The notes under the pieces are model-generated. The model was not told the DNA's origin, did not search any database, and saw only the letters and a list, made by a program, of their open reading frames with translations. The position numbers and the translations under genes are program-made. Positions 1-10,173 of a DNA stretch of 64,000 nucleotides are shown one piece after another. Source of the stretch: Streptomyces coffeae (GTDB taxonomy: Bacteria; Actinomycetota; Actinomycetes; Streptomycetales; Streptomycetaceae); NCBI RefSeq assembly GCF_016741875.1, contig NZ_JAERRF010000001.1:62001-126000 (forward strand). The letters run 5' to 3'. How positions within the stretch are numbered: the first letter of the stretch is position 1; each line of letters begins with the position of its first letter.

Positions 1-70
1 GGTGGCCCAGGACGCCGAACAGGGGCGTTCGGCCGAGCAGTCGGTGGACAGCCAGGGGTGCGCCCTCTAG
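1..70 (+). CDS. C-terminal end of a plus-strand gene, possibly a MarP-family serine protease
   Basis: A reading frame open from the left edge ends at TAG (68-70) and encodes a tail finishing in DSQGCAL. A tail ending in QGCAL is what I remember for actinobacterial MarP-type membrane-anchored serine proteases, and such a gene lies near nhaA/acsA in other streptomycetes. Only about 22 codons are visible, so no catalytic residue can be checked. The frame call is reasonable, because it is followed by non-coding sequence; the family assignment is a guess from memory. Confidence 0.4.
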   Translation, partial: VAQDAEQGRSAEQSVDSQGCAL

Positions 71-590
71 CGCAGCACGGGGCGCGCCCCCCAGCGGTGC
101 GCCCCCATGCTGCCGGGCACGCCGGAGCTACCGTCGGTGACGGTGGTGGTGCTGGTGCTGGTGGCGGTGCCTGTACTAGCGGCCGCGTGGATGGCGCAGC
201 CGTGCCGACACCCAGCGGGCACGGCGGCGGATGATGCGGGGAATCCCGATATTGGGGTCATGGCCTTGGGTAGGCCCGGAGCCGCCCCGCTCGGAAACGC
301 TCAGCGCGGCATTGGCAGCAGCGGCGGCTTCGGAGCCGCGGCCGCTTGGTGCGTCACGGTAGTCGTGCGTCCAGCCCATACGCCGGAGTCTGCCCCTGGC
401 CCAAGGTCCGTAATCGCCGCTGGCTGCGGCAATTGGCCTATGCGCCAGGCAATTGGCTGTTCGTAAGACACCTGTTCGCACGGCCGCCATGGGGTGGTCG
501 CTATCCGCACACCGGGCCCCACCCAGCGGTGCTCGGCCGTGCTCCACCGGAGGCTGGTGAGAGACCCGCCGACGATGCCCAGGGGGAAGC
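71..590. other. Intergenic stretch without a recognisable gene
   Basis: About 520 bases separate the plus-strand gene end at 70 from the stop of the hydrolase gene at 591, so the two genes converge here. Open frames exist on both strands, but they encode low-complexity Arg/Ala/Gly/Pro text with no familiar motif. GC is lower around 240-260 and 420-470, where a gcaattggc word occurs twice. I see no gene, RNA or clear terminator. Confidence 0.5.
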
Positions 591-1517
591 TCAGCGGTCC
601 GGTTCCGGGTCCTTCAGCCAGTTGATCAGTTCGGTGGAGAAGGCGGTCGGGTCCTCCTCGTGGGGGAAGTGACCGAGCCCGTCGAAGAGCCGCCAGCGGT
701 AGGGCGCTTCCACGTACTCCCCGGAGCCCGCCGCGCTGCGGGTGCGCATCACCGGGTCGAGTGATCCGTGCACGTGCAGCGTCGGCACCCGCACCGGACG
801 CTTCATCCGCCGGTTGAACTGGAAACCGTCCGGTCGTGCCAGCGAGCGCACCATCCAGCGGTACGGCTCGATCGAGCAGTGCGCGGTCGACGGGATGCAC
901 ATCGCCCGCCGGTAGACCTCCACCGTCTCGTCATCGGGCAGCTGAGGACCGGACCAGTCGCGGATCAGCTCTCCCACGGCCGCCGCGTCGTCCGCGACCA
1001 GTTGGCGCTCGGGCAGCCAGGGCCGCTGGAAGCCCCAGATGTGGGAGCCGGCGGCGCTCTGCCGGACGTCCGCGAGCATGGCCGAGCGCCAGCGGCGCGG
1101 GTGCGGCATCGAGGCCACCGCCAGCCGCCGGACCAGCTTCGGCCGCATCACCGCGGCCGTCCACGCCAGATATCCGCCCAGGTCATGGCCGACGAGCGCG
1201 GCGTCCGGCTCACCCAGCGAGCGCACCACCCCGGTGATGTCGAGGGCGAGGTTGGCCGGGTCGTAGCCACGGGGCGTACGGTCGCTGCCGCCCACCCCCC
1301 GCAGATCCATCGCGACCGCGCGGTAGCCGGCGTCGGCGAGTGCGGTCAGCTGGTGCCGCCAGGTCCACCAGAACTGCGGAAAGCCGTGGAGCAGCATCAC
1401 CAGCGGGCCGTCGCCCTGCTCGGCGATGTGGAAGCGCGCGCCGTTGGCCGCGACGTCCCGGTGGGTCCAGGGGCCGTCGAGCCGTACGGCCGACGCGGAG
1501 GTATCAGGGACGGTCAT
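591..1517 (-). CDS. Alpha/beta-fold hydrolase, epoxide-hydrolase type
   Basis: The protein has 308 residues. It carries the oxyanion-hole motif HGFPQFW (44-50), the nucleophile elbow VGHDLGG with Asp112 in the nucleophile position, a downstream acid in HGSLDPVM and the catalytic His in GLGHFPHEED near the C-terminus. An Asp nucleophile instead of Ser is known for epoxide hydrolases and haloalkane dehalogenases; the length and the HGFP segment fit epoxide hydrolases better. It is presumably cytosolic, with no signal peptide. The ATG at 1517 overlaps the stop of the upstream holin-like gene (ATGA), which suggests translational coupling. An in-frame extension upstream only reads that neighbour out of frame. 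The natural substrate cannot be inferred. Confidence 0.85.
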   Translation of the reverse strand: MTVPDTSASAVRLDGPWTHRDVAANGARFHIAEQGDGPLVMLLHGFPQFWWTWRHQLTALADAGYRAVAMDLRGVGGSDRTPRGYDPANLALDITGVVRSLGEPDAALVGHDLGGYLAWTAAVMRPKLVRRLAVASMPHPRRWRSAMLADVRQSAAGSHIWGFQRPWLPERQLVADDAAAVGELIRDWSGPQLPDDETVEVYRRAMCIPSTAHCSIEPYRWMVRSLARPDGFQFNRRMKRPVRVPTLHVHGSLDPVMRTRSAAGSGEYVEAPYRWRLFDGLGHFPHEEDPTAFSTELINWLKDPEPDR

Positions 1518-1975
1518 GCCGACGAGCGTGTCACATCCCGTGCGGAGCGTCCGCCGTTGCTCGATGCACGCGGATGCGGCTTGACGCTCCCCAGGACCGC
1601 GGCCGTCTCCTTGGACGAGGCGATGGACTTCTTGGGCGGCTTCACCTTCTTGAACTTCACCAGCGCCAGCAGGCCCAGGATTCCGGCGATCAGCCAGTAG
1701 ACGCCGCCCACGATCAGGAAGCACCAGGCGAGGCCGAGACCGGTCCAGGAGCGCAGGCCGTAGGCGAGGGCGAAGCTGAGCACCGGCAGCGAGAACAGCA
1801 GCAGCACCCCGGCCGCGAGACCGGCACCGCTGCCGACCGCGGCACGCTTGGCTCCCACCCGGAGCTCGGCCTTGGCCAGCGCGATTTCGTCGTGCACCAG
1901 CGCGGACAGCTCGGTGGTCGCCGAGGCCACCAGCTGGCCGAGGCTGCGGTTGCCGCCGTCGTCGGCTGCGCTCAT
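1514..1975 (-). CDS. Holin-like (actinobacterial Holin-X / DUF1469-type) membrane protein
   Basis: This 153-residue protein has a soluble N-terminal segment (SLGQLVASATTELSALVHDE), two adjacent hydrophobic helices at roughly residues 45-75 and 80-105, and a basic Lys/Ser-rich tail. That arrangement is typical of the phage-holin superfamily III proteins found in actinobacterial chromosomes, often near stress or membrane genes; the cellular role is not established. The ATG at 1975 is preferred over the ATG six bases upstream because GGGAG then sits at normal spacing. The gene overlaps the hydrolase downstream by four bases. Confidence 0.8.
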   Translation of the reverse strand: MSAADDGGNRSLGQLVASATTELSALVHDEIALAKAELRVGAKRAAVGSGAGLAAGVLLLFSLPVLSFALAYGLRSWTGLGLAWCFLIVGGVYWLIAGILGLLALVKFKKVKPPKKSIASSKETAAVLGSVKPHPRASSNGGRSARDVTRSSA

Positions 1976-2081
1976 CGCCATCTCCCTCTGCTCTTGTACG
2001 TCTTCCGCTCGCTGCGATGTGCCGCGTTGCACGCGCTTGCTGCCTCTTCTGCGCGATTCCGCGGATGTCAAGCCTCTCAGA

Positions 2082-3473
2082 TCATGCCGGACCATCGTCG
2101 CCGGAGTCCCCAGCGGCGGCCATTTCGGCAAGCCGTCGGTGTTCGGCGGCCTTCGCCTCATGGATCGCGGCCATCCGAAGGTGGTATTCCGGGCTGTCGA
2201 GTTCATAGATGTCGGGGATGCCGTCCATGTCCTCGTCCCGGTCCTCCTCCTGACACAGCCGCCGGTACGTGTTGTTGCGCATCTTGAGGAGGACGCCCGC
2301 GACCAGCGCGGCACACAGCGACCCGATGAGCACCGCTGCCTTGATCTCCTCGGCGAGCACCGGGTCGCCGGGGAAGGCGAGTTCGCCGATGAGGAGCGAG
2401 ACGGTGAAGCCGATTCCGGCGAGTGAGGCGACCGCGAGCACATCCCCCCAGGCCAGGTCCTCGTTGAGCTCGGCCTTGGTGAAGCGGGCGGCCAGCCAGG
2501 AGCCGCCGAAGACGCCGACGGTCTTGCCCACGACGAGCCCGAGGACCACGCCGAGCGTCTCGGGGCGGGTGAAGACGTCCGCGACCGCGCCGCTGGAGAG
2601 GGGCACTCCGGCGGCGAACAGGGCGAACAGCGGCACCGCCAGCCCCGCCGACAACGGTCGTACCCGGTGCTCGATCCGCTCCGCGGGGGACCGCTCCTCG
2701 CCGTCGTGCACGGTGCAGCGCAGCATCAGGCCCATCGCGACGCCCGCGACGGTGGCGTGCACCCCGCTGGCATGCATCAGGGCCCAGATGACCACGGCGA
2801 GCGGTACGTAGACATAGCTGCCGCGTACGCCCTTGCGGTGCAGCAGCCAGAAGAGCGCGAGTCCGGCGAAGGACAGCACGAGGGGGAGGAGGTGGATGTT
2901 CCTGGTGAAGAAGATCGCGATGATCAGGATCGCGCCGAGGTCGTCGACCACGGCGAGGGTGAGCAGGAACGCGCGCAGGGCGGCGGGCAGCGCGGTGCCG
3001 ATGACCGCGAGGACGGCGAGCGCGAAGGCGATATCGGTGGCGGTCGGTACCGCCCAGCCCTGGAGGCTGCCGCCTCCGGCCGCGCCGACGGCGACGTAGA
3101 CCAGCGCGGGTACGGCCATCCCGCACACAGCGGCGACCACGGGCAGTGCGGCCGCCTTGGGGTCACGCAGCTCTCCGGCGACCAGCTCGCGCTTGAGCTC
3201 GATCCCGGCCACGAAGAAGAAGATGGTCAGCAGGCCGTCGGTGGCCCAGGAGGCGACCGACAGATGCAGATGCAGCGCTTCGGGGCCGAAGGAGAACTCT
3301 TTGACATCGGTGTAGAAGCCGCTGAGCGGGGTGTTCGCGAGGATCAGCGCGGCGATGGCGGCGACGAGCAGGATGACGCCGCCGACGGTCTCGGTGCGCA
3401 GTGCGTCGGTGACGAACGTCCGCTCGGGCAGCGACTGACGTCCGAGGAAGGTGCGGCGGGCGGGCGCGGCCAC
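2082..3473 (-). CDS. nhaA: Na+/H+ antiporter NhaA
   Basis: The 463-residue integral membrane protein exchanges Na+ (or Li+) for H+ across the cytoplasmic membrane. The family signature VVDDLGAI with its Asp pair, the PTATDIAFAL segment and about 11-12 hydrophobic helices are all present. The C-terminus is a hydrophilic tail ending in AEMAAAGDSGDDGPA. A GTG at 3473 preceded by AGGAGG at seven bases is the best start; the open frame extends further upstream without such support. The neighbour upstream is acsA, separated by a strong terminator-like hairpin, so nhaA probably has its own promoter in the 3474-3597 gap. Confidence 0.93.
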   Translation of the reverse strand: MAAPARRTFLGRQSLPERTFVTDALRTETVGGVILLVAAIAALILANTPLSGFYTDVKEFSFGPEALHLHLSVASWATDGLLTIFFFVAGIELKRELVAGELRDPKAAALPVVAAVCGMAVPALVYVAVGAAGGGSLQGWAVPTATDIAFALAVLAVIGTALPAALRAFLLTLAVVDDLGAILIIAIFFTRNIHLLPLVLSFAGLALFWLLHRKGVRGSYVYVPLAVVIWALMHASGVHATVAGVAMGLMLRCTVHDGEERSPAERIEHRVRPLSAGLAVPLFALFAAGVPLSSGAVADVFTRPETLGVVLGLVVGKTVGVFGGSWLAARFTKAELNEDLAWGDVLAVASLAGIGFTVSLLIGELAFPGDPVLAEEIKAAVLIGSLCAALVAGVLLKMRNNTYRRLCQEEDRDEDMDGIPDIYELDSPEYHLRMAAIHEAKAAEHRRLAEMAAAGDSGDDGPA

Positions 3474-3597
3474 GTGCGGGCCTCCTGAGGTCGGTGGGGC
3501 AGATACACAGGTGGTGTGTGCCGACCAGACTTCCCGGCTCGCCTCTTCATCTTGTCGCGGTTTTGACGCGACGGATCTCAACCTTAACCCGGATGCG

Positions 3598-3632
3598 TGA
3601 GGGGCGCCCCCGCCGGGCGGGGGCGCCCCTCA
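3598..3632 (-). terminator. Strong hairpin between acsA and nhaA
   Basis: TGAGGGGCGCCCCCGCC at 3598-3614 is the exact reverse complement of 3616-3632, a 17-base arm repeated with almost no loop. There is no U-tract, as is usual for Streptomyces terminators. It lies about 40 bases past the acsA stop on the minus strand and upstream of nhaA, so it most likely ends acsA transcripts. Confidence 0.75.
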
Positions 3633-3671
3633 TCTGTGCACCGCGCTGACCTGGTGCGGAGACCTGACCGC

Positions 3672-5633
<1,962 letters not shown>

Positions 5634-5722
5634 GACATCTCCCATTCCCAGGGTGTCCGTTGTGTCCCAGGCCATAGCTCATCAGCCCGCGGCACCCCCT
5701 GACAAGGGCTGTTGCCGAAAAT

Positions 5723-5734
5723 TGGTTTAGACCT
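5723..5734. promoter_or_regulatory. GntR/DasR-like palindrome upstream of acsA
   Basis: TGGTTTAGACCT matches the core of the DasR-responsive element (TGGTCTAGACCA) at 10 of 12 positions and is nearly palindromic. It lies in the acsA promoter region, between the acsA start (5633) and the end of the carbonic anhydrase gene (5752), in an A/T-richer island. DasR and other HutC-type GntR regulators use such TGGTnnAGACCA half-sites. Binding is inferred from the sequence only. Confidence 0.4.
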
Positions 5735-5751
5735 ATAGTGAACGTTGTTGA

Positions 5752-7023
5752 TCACCTCACCCCCAGCGCGCCCGGGGCGGCTTCGCTGTGCGCCCCGTCG
5801 CCGTTCGCGCTCACACAGGGAGTGGTCATCGACGGCACGCCGTCGCCCGCCCGGACGGCCAGGAACCGGCCCGAACCGGTCTCCAGGACGTAGGTCTGGG
5901 CTTCTGCCACATGGAAGTACATCCCGTGCAGCGTCAGCTTGCCCTCCGCCACCCGCCGGGCGACACAGGGATGTGCCCGGAGGTGGTCGAGCTGCTGGAT
6001 CACATTGATCAGCGCCAGCCGCTCCACATCGTCGGCCACCGGCCGGTCGGCCAGCGCGACCTCGCCGCGGCCCAGCCGCCCGATCCGCTCCATACGGGCC
6101 AGCCCTGGCCGCCCGTGGCGGAGCCAGCGCGCCAGTGGAGTCTGCCCATCGCCAGGGTCGACCGGGTCCGCGCCCTGGGGTCGGGGCGGGGCTGAGCTCC
6201 CGGGTGGATCCGCGGCCTCCGCCGTCTCCGCGGCCTCCGCCGTCTCCGCGGCCTCCGCCGTCTCGGGCCCCGACGACGGCTGGACCGGAACCGAGGTCGA
6301 CGAACCGAGCAATGCCTGCATCGCCCCGCATCCGGAGTGGCCGCACACCGTGATGCTGCCGACCTTCAGCACCTCCACCGCGTACTCGATCGCCGCGCCC
6401 ACCGAATCGCAGGAGTCATCGCTGCCCGGCGGCGGCACCAGATTGCCCACATTGCGCACGGTGAACAGATCGCCGGGTCCACTGGAGGTGATCATGCTGG
6501 TCACCAGACGGGAGTCGGCGCAGGTGAGGAAGAGCTGACCGGGCCGCTGCCCTTCGCGCGCCAGCCGGGCCAGCTCCTCGCGCACCAGCGGTGCGGTGTT
6601 GCGCTGGAACGCACTGACCCCGCCGAGCAGTTGGCCGCCGCCGGGTCTGCCGCCCGGCCCCTCTGTCGAGCCGGGGTGGGTGCACCGGTGGTCGCGCCAC
6701 GGTGTCCATGGCCGACAGCCACGGACACCGACCGGCTCCCCTCCCGGCCGCCCCGCCAGGCCCCCATGGCTGGTCTGCCCGTCGAGGGCGTTCGGGCCGT
6801 GGACGGTGCTCCCGCCGCTCCGCTCCCGGCGTAGCGGAACACCGCCGAGCAGCACGGAGACTGCTCCGCCGCCGAGGGTGGCCATCAGCCCGGCCTCGAG
6901 CGTGACTCCGGCGGCCAGTGCGATACCCAGGGAGAGGGGAATGGTGATCAGGAAGACGGCGATCGAGGCGGAGAGAGCCGTGCGGCGCGAGGTCCCGCCG
7001 AGCCGGTCCAAGAGTTTCACCAT
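5752..7023 (-). CDS. Beta-carbonic anhydrase fused to the N-terminal remnant of a SulP transporter
   Basis: The 423-residue protein joins three parts. Residues 1-62 contain two hydrophobic helices (ASIAVFLITIPLSLGIALAA is the signature) that match the first helices of SulP anion transporters. Residues about 63-135 are Gly/Arg/Pro-rich and resemble no domain. From about 136 a beta-carbonic anhydrase follows, with zinc-ligand motifs TCADSR and CGHSGCGAM, and the typical ending HGMYFHV. Streptomyces often encode full SulP-carbonic anhydrase fusions of over 700 residues, so this looks like an internal deletion that removed most of the transporter but kept the frame. GGAGAGGA precedes the ATG. The anhydrase could still work, possibly membrane-tethered; transport is not expected. 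A (ETAEAA)3 insert lies inside the anhydrase domain. Confidence 0.8.
   Translation of the reverse strand: MVKLLDRLGGTSRRTALSASIAVFLITIPLSLGIALAAGVTLEAGLMATLGGGAVSVLLGGVPLRRERSGGSTVHGPNALDGQTSHGGLAGRPGGEPVGVRGCRPWTPWRDHRCTHPGSTEGPGGRPGGGQLLGGVSAFQRNTAPLVREELARLAREGQRPGQLFLTCADSRLVTSMITSSGPGDLFTVRNVGNLVPPPGSDDSCDSVGAAIEYAVEVLKVGSITVCGHSGCGAMQALLGSSTSVPVQPSSGPETAEAAETAEAAETAEAADPPGSSAPPRPQGADPVDPGDGQTPLARWLRHGRPGLARMERIGRLGRGEVALADRPVADDVERLALINVIQQLDHLRAHPCVARRVAEGKLTLHGMYFHVAEAQTYVLETGSGRFLAVRAGDGVPSMTTPCVSANGDGAHSEAAPGALGVR
6211..6264. repeat. 18-bp tandem repeat, three copies, within the carbonic anhydrase gene
   Basis: Three perfect copies of cgcggcctccgccgtctc occur in tandem. On the minus strand they encode three ETAEAA units in the loop between the CGHSGCGAM motif and the helix starting TPLARWL. 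The unit length is a multiple of three, so copy-number change would keep the frame. Confidence 0.85.
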
Positions 7024-7100
7024 TCCCGTCCTCTCCGGGGCTTCGTGGTCGCGGACACCACACGGTCATGGGAGGCGGTCTGCTGTGCCACCGACTCCCA

Positions 7101-7126
7101 AGCATTGGTAAATGAATGGTAATGCT
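7101..7126. promoter_or_regulatory. Inverted repeat in the divergent promoter region
   Basis: AGCATT (7101-7106) and AATGCT (7121-7126) form an inverted repeat around a 14-base spacer, inside the A/T-rich 278-base gap between the divergent carbonic anhydrase (starts at 7023, minus) and lipoprotein (starts at 7302, plus) genes. The location suits an operator. No regulator is identified. Confidence 0.3.
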
Positions 7127-7301
7127 GAGTAAAGTCCGCGGGAAGCATTTCGGGGTGAGCTGTGCTGATATTCCATCTATCGGGTGAATAGTCATTTGAA
7201 ATGCCTTGTCATGCTCTGTCTTCTTCTTGATCCGTGCGAGGTTGGCTCCCATCCGGCCGGAGCTCCCGGGTCAAGGGAGACAAGAGGGATGAGGTGGCGG
7301 T

Positions 7302-9089
7302 ATGAGGGTCAGGAGAAACGTCACTGCATGGCTCGCCGTGATGACGGCACTGGCGGCGCTGGCCAACTGCTCGGGAGACTCCGGGGACGGACAGGACACC
7401 GCGGGCAGCGGAGGTTCGCACGACAGGGAACGTCCGCAGAAGGGCCCCGCCGTGCCGAAGCGCCCGGACCACGCCGGTAAGGCGTTTCGGCTCATCGGTG
7501 ACGGTTCGACCGCCTACACCGGTCCGCAGCCCCATCAGTTCAGGACCGATACGCTCGAACCCGGCAAGAAGCCACCGCAGTTCGTCGTGTTCTCGTGGGA
7601 CGGCGCCGGCCAGGACGAGCAGAAGCTGTTCTCCCACTTCCGCGAGGTCGGCAAGAAGTACGGCGCGACGATGACGTACTTCCTCAGCGGCGTCTACATG
7701 CTGCCCACCGATAAGCGGGACCTCTACGATCCGCCGAGACATCCGCGCGGCACCTCGTCCATCGGCTTCAACGATGTCAAGGGCGTCCGGGACACCGTGG
7801 AACAGCTACGGGGCGCCTGGCTCGACGGCAACGAGATCGGCACCCACTTCAACGGCCACTTCTGCGGTTCCGACGACGGCGTCGGCACCTGGACGCCGAG
7901 CGAGTGGATGAGCGAGACCCGGCAGGCCGAGGAGTTCGTGAAGAACTGGAAGACCAACACCGGCCTCGAGGACGAGGACCCGCTGCCCTTCGACTACGAA
8001 AAGGAACTCGTCGGCGGCCGTGCCCCGTGCCTGGAGGGGCAGAAGAACCTCCTGCGGGCGGCGAAGAAGATGGGCTGGCGCTACGACGCGAGTTCCGTCG
8101 GCGGCCTTCAGGTCTGGCCCGGCAAGATCAACGGCATCTGGGACTTCCCGCTCCAGCAGATCCCGGTACCGGGCCGGGCGTACGAGACCCTGTCGATGGA
8201 CTACAACTTCCTGGCCAACCAGTCGGGTTCCTCGACCAACGGCAAGAAGTCCAAGCGCGCCGCATGGGGCCGCCAGATGCGCGACGGCCTGCTCGCCGCC
8301 TTCGACCGGGCGTACGAGGGCAACCGTGCGCCGCTGTTCGTGGGCAACCACTTCGAGTCCTGGAACGGCGGGACCTATATGCACGCCGTCGAGGAGGTCA
8401 TCAAGGAGGTCTGTCCGCGCGAGGGCGTCTACTGCGTGTCCTTCAAGCAACTGGCCGACTGGCTGGACGCGCAGAATCCCATGGTCCTGGAGAAACTGCG
8501 GACGGTGGACGTCGGACAGCGGCCGGAGGGCGGCTGGAAGCGCTACCTCGCCGCCAAGCCGACCTTCCCGCGCTCGTCCGCCCCGGCCGAGAGGAAGCGG
8601 GAAGACGATCACGGAGAGAAGGGCGATCACGGACGGAAGAGTGGCCACGGACGGGAGGACGAGCCCAGGCGGCAGGACGAGCCGGGTCGGGAGGACGGTC
8701 CCGGCCGGGATGAGGGTCCCGGCCGCGATGAAAGCCCCCGCCGGGAGGATGGTCCCGACCGGGAGGACGGTCCCGGTCGGGAGGACACCTACGGGCGCGA
8801 ACGGGAGGACACTGAGCGCGAGTATGGCTCCGGCCGGGAGCGCGACGCGGAGCGGGAGCACTCCGGCCGGGAGGGCCGGGAGGAACGCTCCGACCGGAAC
8901 AACGCGTCCGGCCGGGAGTTGATGTCCGAGCGGAGTGAAGAGCCCGAGCGTTACCAGGAGTCCGACCGCTACCAGGAGCCGGACGGCTACGGGGAGTCCG
9001 AGCGCTACCAGAATGCCGGTGGCGACCAGGACTCCGGCACCGATCAGGGCTCCGAAGAGGATGAATCGGCTAGGCGGGAGCGGGAGTAG
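7302..9089 (+). CDS. Secreted lipoprotein with a polysaccharide-deacetylase-like domain and a repetitive charged tail
   Basis: The 595-residue protein begins with a signal peptide and a lipobox (ALANC, Cys23), so it should be anchored outside the membrane. Residues about 60-420 resemble a divergent NodB-type deacetylase domain: FSWDGAG takes the place of the usual TFDDGP motif and GTHFNGHF supplies the paired His residues. The enzyme may act on cell-wall or capsule sugars; the substrate is unknown. From about residue 425 the protein becomes an Arg/Glu/Asp/Gly/Pro-rich tail of short repeats (such as REDGPGR and ERYQES) up to the stop. Homologues I recall end before such a tail. The start has GAGGTGG upstream. 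The last 20 bases overlap the convergent CooC-like gene. Confidence 0.8.
   Translation: MRVRRNVTAWLAVMTALAALANCSGDSGDGQDTAGSGGSHDRERPQKGPAVPKRPDHAGKAFRLIGDGSTAYTGPQPHQFRTDTLEPGKKPPQFVVFSWDGAGQDEQKLFSHFREVGKKYGATMTYFLSGVYMLPTDKRDLYDPPRHPRGTSSIGFNDVKGVRDTVEQLRGAWLDGNEIGTHFNGHFCGSDDGVGTWTPSEWMSETRQAEEFVKNWKTNTGLEDEDPLPFDYEKELVGGRAPCLEGQKNLLRAAKKMGWRYDASSVGGLQVWPGKINGIWDFPLQQIPVPGRAYETLSMDYNFLANQSGSSTNGKKSKRAAWGRQMRDGLLAAFDRAYEGNRAPLFVGNHFESWNGGTYMHAVEEVIKEVCPREGVYCVSFKQLADWLDAQNPMVLEKLRTVDVGQRPEGGWKRYLAAKPTFPRSSAPAERKREDDHGEKGDHGRKSGHGREDEPRRQDEPGREDGPGRDEGPGRDESPRREDGPDREDGPGREDTYGREREDTEREYGSGRERDAEREHSGREGREERSDRNNASGRELMSERSEEPERYQESDRYQEPDGYGESERYQNAGGDQDSGTDQGSEEDESARRERE
8590..9080 (+). 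repeat. Low-complexity, imperfectly repeated coding region
   Basis: This part of the lipoprotein gene consists of imperfect repeats of words such as gggaggacggtcccggccgg and gagcgctaccagga. They encode alternating acidic and basic residues with Gly/Pro. On the opposite strand the same bases read as a long hydrophobic Val/Leu/Pro/Ala frame, a by-product of the composition that should not be taken for a membrane protein gene. Confidence 0.7.
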
Positions 9090-10077
9090 CCGCCGCCGCG
9101 CCCATGGCGAACTCATCCAGCGCGAAGGCGGGGTCCACCTGGGCCGCCAGGTCGGCCCCTGTCTTCGCGTTGCCCCAACTCTGCGCGTTCTTCAGGTGGA
9201 AGTGGACCATCTGGCGGGTGTAGCGCTGCCAGTCGCGCCGCTCGTACGAGGCGTCCACCGCCGCGTGGAGGGTCCGCAGCGACTCGCGGTTCGGCTCTTC
9301 CAGCTCCTCGAAGCGGGGCGGGCGGCCCTTCTCCATGGCCCGGACCCAGTCGGAGTGGCCGATGGTGACCAGCAGGTCATCGCCCACTTGCGCACGTAGG
9401 AAGTCGAGGTCGTCGGGGCCCTGCACCTTGTTGCCCACCACGCGCAGCGCCACGTCGAAGTCGCGGGCGTACTCCTTGTACTGGCGGTAGACGGCGATGC
9501 CCTTACGGGTGGGCTCGGCGACCAGGAACGTCATATCGAAGCGGGTGAAGAGACCGGAGGCGAAGGAGTCGCTGCCCGCCGTCATGTCGACGACGACGAA
9601 CTCCCCCCGTCCGTCGACGAGATGGTTCAGACACAGCTCGACCGCGCCGACCTTGGAGTGGTAGCAGGCGACACCGAGATCGGACTCGGTGAAGGGGCCG
9701 GTCGCCATCAGCCGCACCTCCCCGTCGTCGAGCCGGACGGTCCGGGCGCACGCCTCGTAGACGGGGTTGTCCTCGCCGATGCGCAGCAGTCGTGACCCCT
9801 CGCCCGGCGGTGTTGTCTTGATCATGGTGTCGGCGGATGCGATCCGGGGGTTCTCACCGCGCAAGTAGTCCTTGATCAGCGGAAGATGGGCGCCCATGGC
9901 GGGCAGCGCGGCGGCCTCCGTCTCGTCGAGGCCGAGCGCCGCGCCCAGGTGCTGGTTGATGTCGGCGTCGACGGCGACGACAGGGGCGCGGGTGGCGGCG
10001 AGATGGCGGATGAACAGCGACGACAGCGTTGTCTTGCCGCTGCCACCCTTGCCTACGAAAGCGATCTTCATGTTCAC
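9070..10077 (-). CDS. CooC/MinD-like P-loop ATPase
   Basis: The 335-residue protein opens with MKIAFVGKGGSGKTT, a deviant Walker A motif of the SIMIBI class, followed by DADINQHLG and VVVDMTAGSD, which correspond to switch/Walker B elements. Such CooC-like proteins act as nucleotide-dependent metal-insertion or maturation factors, or in partitioning. Here no metalloenzyme gene is adjacent, so the target is unknown. The C-terminal third (HLKNAQSWGNAKTGADLAAQ) is conserved in actinobacterial homologues I recall. The GTG at 10077 and the ATG at 10071 are both possible starts, with AGGTG just upstream of the latter. It is divergent from the Fic-like gene and convergent with the lipoprotein gene. 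Confidence 0.8.
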   Translation of the reverse strand: MNMKIAFVGKGGSGKTTLSSLFIRHLAATRAPVVAVDADINQHLGAALGLDETEAAALPAMGAHLPLIKDYLRGENPRIASADTMIKTTPPGEGSRLLRIGEDNPVYEACARTVRLDDGEVRLMATGPFTESDLGVACYHSKVGAVELCLNHLVDGRGEFVVVDMTAGSDSFASGLFTRFDMTFLVAEPTRKGIAVYRQYKEYARDFDVALRVVGNKVQGPDDLDFLRAQVGDDLLVTIGHSDWVRAMEKGRPPRFEELEEPNRESLRTLHAAVDASYERRDWQRYTRQMVHFHLKNAQSWGNAKTGADLAAQVDPAFALDEFAMGAAAATPAPA

Positions 10078-10173
10078 CTAGCGTAGGTGAGTGATCCTCT
10101 TCCATGAGGGATTTACGTGAAGAAGACCACTCCAACGAGGGGCGCCCGGCAGGCGGTGCGTAGGGTCGTACTC

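Noticed and set aside
7806..9116. A 436-codon hydrophobic frame antisense to the lipoprotein gene
   Set aside because: Its hydrophobic Val/Leu/Pro pattern is the complement of the charged repeats on the plus strand; it has no ribosome-binding site, and it runs over both the deacetylase domain and the tail.
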